From: Planctomycetota bacterium
GTDB taxonomy: Bacteria; Planctomycetota; Phycisphaerae; Sedimentisphaerales; SM23-30
Direction: 5' to 3'
Length of the DNA stretch: 8,888 bases
NCBI GenBank assembly: GCA_029573975.1
Contig: JAKQBU010000525.1
Span: forward strand, 1-8,888
Shown here: in pieces, positions 6,191-8,888 of the stretch
How the letters are laid out: each line of letters begins with the position of its first letter
How positions within the stretch are numbered: position 1 is the stretch's first letter
Notes under the pieces: generated by a model
Databases searched by the model: none
The model's input: the letters and a program-made list of their open reading frames with translations, nothing else
What the model was told of the DNA's origin: nothing
Made by a program: the position numbers and the translations under genes

Positions 6191-7323
6191 CATTTATAGG
6201 TGCCCATAGCCAGGCCTTTTTCCATAAAATACCTGTAGGTTTCATAATCGACCTGGTAGGGAACGCTGTGATCTACCTGCAAAATATAGCCGCTGTTCTG
6301 CATGGCGGCCGGCAGTTTCTTTTCCAGCTCCGCCTGCACCGCTTCGAGGTCATTGGCCACCAGCGTCCGCACATCCATGCCGCCCATGAAGGCGATTCGA
6401 TCCCCGAATTCCTTCTTCAGTTTCACCAGGTCCATCCCCGCCTTGGCCTCCAGCGGCTGGAGACAGTCAATCCCTGCCTCAATCAAAGCCGGCACCAGCG
6501 GTTCCACATAGCCGCAGGAATGCAGAATCACCGGCAGGCCCCTGGCTTTCGCCCACTGGAAGAGCCGCTGATGGCCGGGGAACAGCAGCTCTTTATACAT
6601 GTTCGGCGACATGAACGGCTTGCCCTTAAAGCCCAGGTCATCCCACACCCACAGGCCGTCCGGCAGCCCTTCCCGCGCAATCAGGATTTCCAGCAGTTCA
6701 ATCGTCAGGGTAGTATAAACCTCGCACATATCCCGGAACCAATCTGGATCGAGCGCCATACCCATCAGCAGGTATTCATGGCCGCACATGGGTGTCATCT
6801 GGTCAAAAGCACCCACCACCGCGCAGGTCAGATAGATATCTTCCCGCTGACATTTTTCCTTCATGCCGCGATACAATTGGCCGTCGATGCGGCGTTCATA
6901 CAGACCGGTATTCACCAGATGCGGCCGCACGAATTCTTCCCACCCGTTGCGGTCCTTGACCAGGAAATCCACGTGTTCCGGCGTGCCGGAGTGTTTCTTA
7001 TACCAGCGCAGTAGGGCACCGTTACCGTCCCGCACTAATTTCGTCTCTTCGGTTTCCTCGACGATCTTCTCTCCGGCGTCCAGATCCGCCACATAGTCAA
7101 AGGCCCGGCAGCGGCGCAGGTCCAGTCCGAAATGATCTTCAATCGACATGGGTTTGTGCTTATGCTCCGAACCCACTACCCCGGTATTGCGATTGGGATC
7201 CTGATAATGCCCCTCGTCCGCCCAGCGCTGAGCGGTATCCGCCCAGAAGACCTCAAACAGTCCCACCCGATCCACCGGTTTGTGCTTTAATATACGCGAC
7301 ATTCGTTCTTTACTGGTCATCAT
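6190..7323 (-). CDS. URO-D-family protein, not a heme-pathway enzyme (methyltransferase-like)
   Basis: A 377-residue TIM-barrel protein of the uroporphyrinogen decarboxylase superfamily, which also holds the corrinoid methyltransferases MtaA/MtbA/CmuA. Visible: the family opening MTSKERMSRILKHKPVDRV, WDDLGFKGKPFMSPNMY (227-243), ILHSCG at 266-271 with the His-X-Cys (His268, Cys270) that binds zinc in methyltransferase members, and AFMGGMD at 311-317. The arginine-rich RQAGRY motif of true HemE is absent. The third zinc ligand of MtaA-type proteins, a Cys near the end, seems to be replaced by VDHSVP (350-355), where His352 might substitute. Role unknown; methyl transfer or demethylation is an inference, and no corrinoid protein gene is in view. 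Two ATGs are adjacent; the first is better spaced (nine bases) from AAGGGA (complement of 7333-7338). First gene of the cluster. Its stop TGA overlaps the end of repeat copy A. Confidence 0.88.
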   Translation of the reverse strand: MMTSKERMSRILKHKPVDRVGLFEVFWADTAQRWADEGHYQDPNRNTGVVGSEHKHKPMSIEDHFGLDLRRCRAFDYVADLDAGEKIVEETEETKLVRDGNGALLRWYKKHSGTPEHVDFLVKDRNGWEEFVRPHLVNTGLYERRIDGQLYRGMKEKCQREDIYLTCAVVGAFDQMTPMCGHEYLLMGMALDPDWFRDMCEVYTTLTIELLEILIAREGLPDGLWVWDDLGFKGKPFMSPNMYKELLFPGHQRLFQWAKARGLPVILHSCGYVEPLVPALIEAGIDCLQPLEAKAGMDLVKLKKEFGDRIAFMGGMDVRTLVANDLEAVQAELEKKLPAAMQNSGYILQVDHSVPYQVDYETYRYFMEKGLAMGTYK

Positions 7324-7361
7324 AATTCTGTTTCCCTTATAGTTTGGTAACGTCTATTTTG

Positions 7362-7447
7362 ACGGAACCGCCAAAAGTCGATATTGTCATCCAAAACAGC
7401 TCTGGCTTTCCAATAACAAGGCGTCGAAGAGCTATTGACGCTGGCGT
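7362..7447 (+). mobile_element. MITE-like element, copy B
   Basis: An 86-base second copy of the element at 6104-6190, same orientation. The first 19 and last 13 bases are identical to copy A; differences lie inside. It is flanked by a perfect 8-base direct repeat CTATTTTG (7354-7361 and 7448-7455), and because neighbouring bases also agree the repeat can be read as 13 bases (7351-7363 and 7445-7457). Internally AGCTCT pairs with AGAGCT to form a hairpin. It sits in the leader of the URO-D gene, 38 bases before its ATG, so it would be transcribed if the promoter lies upstream of it. Confidence 0.6.
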
Positions 7448-7452
7448 CTATT

Positions 7453-7477
7453 TTGACAATTCTCAAATAAATGTCAA
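7453..7477. promoter_or_regulatory. Inverted TTGACA pair, candidate operator or -35 boxes
   Basis: TTGACA (7453-7458) and TGTCAA (7472-7477) form perfect six-base inverted arms around a 13-base AT-rich centre that includes TTCTCAAAT. The arms could be -35 boxes for the two strands, but neither has a good -10 at normal spacing. It might instead be a binding site for the divergent regulator. Confidence 0.3.
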
Positions 7478-7746
7478 TGCTAATATTGTGTTTATCAATA
7501 ATTATTATGACATAATTTACCGCCCAGCCCACCGTTTGGCCTTGCTTCTTTACTGGTAGTACCGCTGCCTATGGATAAAATTTGTAAAAAATATATAATT
7601 AATTAAATTCCATATATTTATAGATATTATGCCGATGGGTATCCAGGTTCATCCGCCCGCCCGCTTCTTTTCGTCCTATCCCCGCAATTCGTTATCGCAT
7701 TTGTTTCATAATTCTCATACTATTTCATTATTTCTCAAATTTATTA

Positions 7747-7780
7747 TTGACACAATTTTGGCAATCTGCACAATATCCTT
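7747..7780 (+). promoter_or_regulatory. Candidate promoter of the LacI-family gene, possibly leaderless
   Basis: A consensus -35 TTGACA (7747-7752) is followed after 18 bases by a weak -10, CAATAT (7771-7776). A start site at the usual distance would fall on or next to the ATG at 7781. No Shine-Dalgarno-like sequence precedes that ATG, which fits a leaderless transcript. The -10 match is poor, so this is tentative. Confidence 0.4.
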
Positions 7781-8818
7781 ATGATCGATATCATCGCAAA
7801 AAAGGCAAAGGTTTCCCGCAGTACCGTCTATCGGGTCATCAAAAACGACCCTGCCGTTGCCATCTCCACCGCCGAGCAGGTCCGGAAAGTCATGTCGCAG
7901 TTGCGTTTTAAACCCCCGCCCTATAAAGCACCCGCCGCCAGCCGGGGGAAAAAAAGAAGCCAGACCGGGACGCGCAATGTAGGTTTTATCCTGAGCGGCC
8001 TGCCGGATCACGCCATGGGGCGGCCCCATCTGTTGGGGATTATCAAGGGGGTGGAAACCCTGCTGCGCGAGCATGGCATCAATATGATTCTCACCCGTGC
8101 CTCCCATCATAAAGATTTCCCGCCCATCTTTGACGAGGGCAAGGTGGACGGCATCATCTTTTACCGGTACTGTACGGATATCCAGCCGGATATGCAGCGC
8201 CATCTGCGCAGTGCTCCCCTGGTCTGGATGCAGGATGCGGTTTTTGACTATGGCGATGAAGTCCTGCCCAATCATGAAATTTCAGGCCGCCTGGCCGCCA
8301 GGTACCTGCTCGAAAAGGGCCACACCCATCTGGCCTATCTCAATCCGATCCGCGCCCACATCGCTTTTCGCCTGCGGGGCCAGACCTTTCAATCCGTCGT
8401 CCAGAGCGCCGGTGGCCGCGTAGAAATGCTGATTGCCGGCGGCAATCCTGCCGAACCGGACCCGCTGGCGGATGGCTTGCACATGCAAACCATCTCGCGC
8501 CTGATCGAGGCATTTTGCCGCCTTTCGCCCCGTCCCACCGGGATTTATGTCCCGGAAGATTTAATTGCCGTCAGCGTCTATCACGAATTGAACCAGCGGG
8601 GGATTCGGCCCGGGACCGATGTGGATATCGTATCCTGCAATAATGAAAGGCCCCTCCTGGACCTGCTGCATCCCCGCCCCGCCACCGTCGATTTATTTCC
8701 TGAAGTGGTGGGCCGGCGGGCGGTGGAACAGTTATTCTGGCGCAGGAAAAATCCCGATGCCCCGCGTTCCCGCATCTTAATCGAGCCGCAACTGGTATAT
8801 CCGGCGAAAAAGGAATAA
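7781..8818 (+). CDS. LacI-family transcriptional regulator
   Basis: A 345-residue DNA-binding regulator. Residues 1-22 (IDIIAKKAKVSRSTVYRVI) are the LacI-type helix-turn-helix, which normally starts within a few residues of the N-terminus, so the ATG at 7781 is right even though no ribosome site is visible; an in-frame stop at 7748-7750 and no ATG, GTG or TTG codon in between exclude a longer form. Residues about 64-340 form the periplasmic-binding-protein-like effector domain: NVGFILSGLPDHAMGRPHLLGIIKGVE (66-92), KVDGIIFYR (121-129), GRLAARYLLEKGHTHLAYL (169-187), PTGIYVPEDLIAVSVYHELNQRG (252-274). The hinge after the helix-turn-helix reads RFKPPPYKAPAASRG and lacks the usual YxPNxxARxL, so minor-groove contact may differ. 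It is divergent to the cluster and most likely represses it, released by a sugar or sugar acid. Confidence 0.9.
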   Translation: MIDIIAKKAKVSRSTVYRVIKNDPAVAISTAEQVRKVMSQLRFKPPPYKAPAASRGKKRSQTGTRNVGFILSGLPDHAMGRPHLLGIIKGVETLLREHGINMILTRASHHKDFPPIFDEGKVDGIIFYRYCTDIQPDMQRHLRSAPLVWMQDAVFDYGDEVLPNHEISGRLAARYLLEKGHTHLAYLNPIRAHIAFRLRGQTFQSVVQSAGGRVEMLIAGGNPAEPDPLADGLHMQTISRLIEAFCRLSPRPTGIYVPEDLIAVSVYHELNQRGIRPGTDVDIVSCNNERPLLDLLHPRPATVDLFPEVVGRRAVEQLFWRRKNPDAPRSRILIEPQLVYPAKKE

Positions 8819-8867
8819 CACAGCCTCCGCAAATTCTCTCATCCCGGCCCGCTGGTTAGTCCTGTAG

Positions 8868-8885
8868 GGTGGGGCTTGCCCCACC
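8868..8885. repeat. GC-rich perfect inverted repeat after the LacI gene
   Basis: GGTGGGGC, two T bases, then GCCCCACC form an eight-base perfect stem about 50 bases after the LacI stop. A T-run is not seen in the three bases left before the window ends, so a rho-independent terminator cannot be confirmed. The wording GTAGGGTGGGGCTTGCCCCACC-like is reminiscent of dispersed palindromic repeats seen in intergenic DNA of several bacterial groups. The 49 bases between the stop and the repeat show nothing else. Confidence 0.5.
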
Positions 8886-8888
8886 GTC

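Larger units (their letters stand above)
7324..7780. promoter_or_regulatory. Divergent intergenic spacer, 457 bases, AT-rich
   Basis: This spacer separates the minus-strand cluster from the plus-strand LacI gene and must hold both promoters. It contains repeat copy B (7362-7447), an inverted pair of TTGACA boxes (7453-7458 and 7472-7477), an AATAATTATT palindrome (7497-7506), an AT-rich block at 7577-7630, and the sequence TTCTCAAAT twice (7460-7468 and 7732-7740). No convincing complete promoter for the cluster was found on the minus strand: the TTGACA at 7477-7472 is followed at 17 bases only by AAAATA. The short reading frames here mostly cross the repeat and show no protein-family signal. 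Confidence 0.6.

Noticed and set aside
6178..7014. 278-residue plus-strand reading frame opposite the URO-D gene
   Set aside because: Antisense to clear URO-D motifs; rich in His and Gln, as expected from reading that coding strand backwards.
6190..7323. Calling the URO-D protein hemE
   Set aside because: The conserved arginine motif for porphyrin binding is absent and the context is catabolic, not heme synthesis.
6104..7447. CRISPR-like array from the two repeats
   Set aside because: There are only two copies 1.2 kb apart with a gene between them, and no cas genes.
7320..7559. Short reading frames in the divergent spacer on both strands
   Set aside because: They are made largely of repeat copy B; the shared TEPPKV peptide with copy A reflects the DNA repeat and then diverges through an indel.
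7715..8275. 186-residue minus-strand reading frame over the LacI gene start
   Set aside because: It covers the LacI helix-turn-helix on the opposite strand and shows no domain of its own.

Overview
The window holds a compact catabolic-looking gene cluster. Five genes lie head to tail on the minus strand: a uroporphyrinogen-decarboxylase-family (URO-D) protein, a divergent acetate-kinase-like enzyme, an LDH2/MDH2-type NAD(P)-dependent oxidoreductase, a large secreted beta-helix protein with extra C-terminal modules, and a DapA-family aldolase/lyase cut by the left window edge. A LacI-family regulator is transcribed divergently on the plus strand. All six have good coding signal, and none is visibly frameshifted inside its main domain.

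Organism: moderate GC, a secreted GH141-like beta-helix protein with LamG modules, a URO-D paralogue unrelated to heme synthesis and a LacI-type local regulator are together typical of polysaccharide-degrading members of the PVC group (Planctomycetes, Lentisphaerae, Kiritimatiellae) or similar uncultured lineages. This is inferred from protein style only; there is no rRNA or other phylogenetic marker.

Layout from right to left: the LacI regulator (7781-8818) is followed by a strong inverted repeat at the window edge. A 457-base divergent spacer (7324-7780) is AT-rich and contains one copy of a small repeat element. Then come URO-D (6190-7323), a second copy of the same element (6104-6190), the acetate-kinase-like gene (4828-6045), a gap with a perfect 14-bp palindrome, LDH2 (3706-4746), the beta-helix protein (793-3672) and the aldolase (1-703).

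How the genes may work together (inference): a sugar is released from a glycan outside the cytoplasm by the beta-helix protein and converted to sugar acids. These are handled by the dehydrogenase/reductase, the acid kinase and a pyruvate-type aldolase, all under a dedicated LacI repressor. The role of the URO-D protein is unknown; relatives are corrinoid-linked methyltransferases. No transporter is visible.

Most notable points: (1) two ~87-bp MITE-like elements with imperfect terminal inverted repeats and 7-8 bp flanking duplications bracket the URO-D gene, and one is inserted exactly in its stop codon yet supplies a new stop; (2) the acetate-kinase homologue keeps its phosphate/ATP residues but has replaced several acetate-site residues; (3) the beta-helix protein is a mosaic carrying what looks like a GH36-type C-terminal domain and the two halves of a LamG domain in reversed order.
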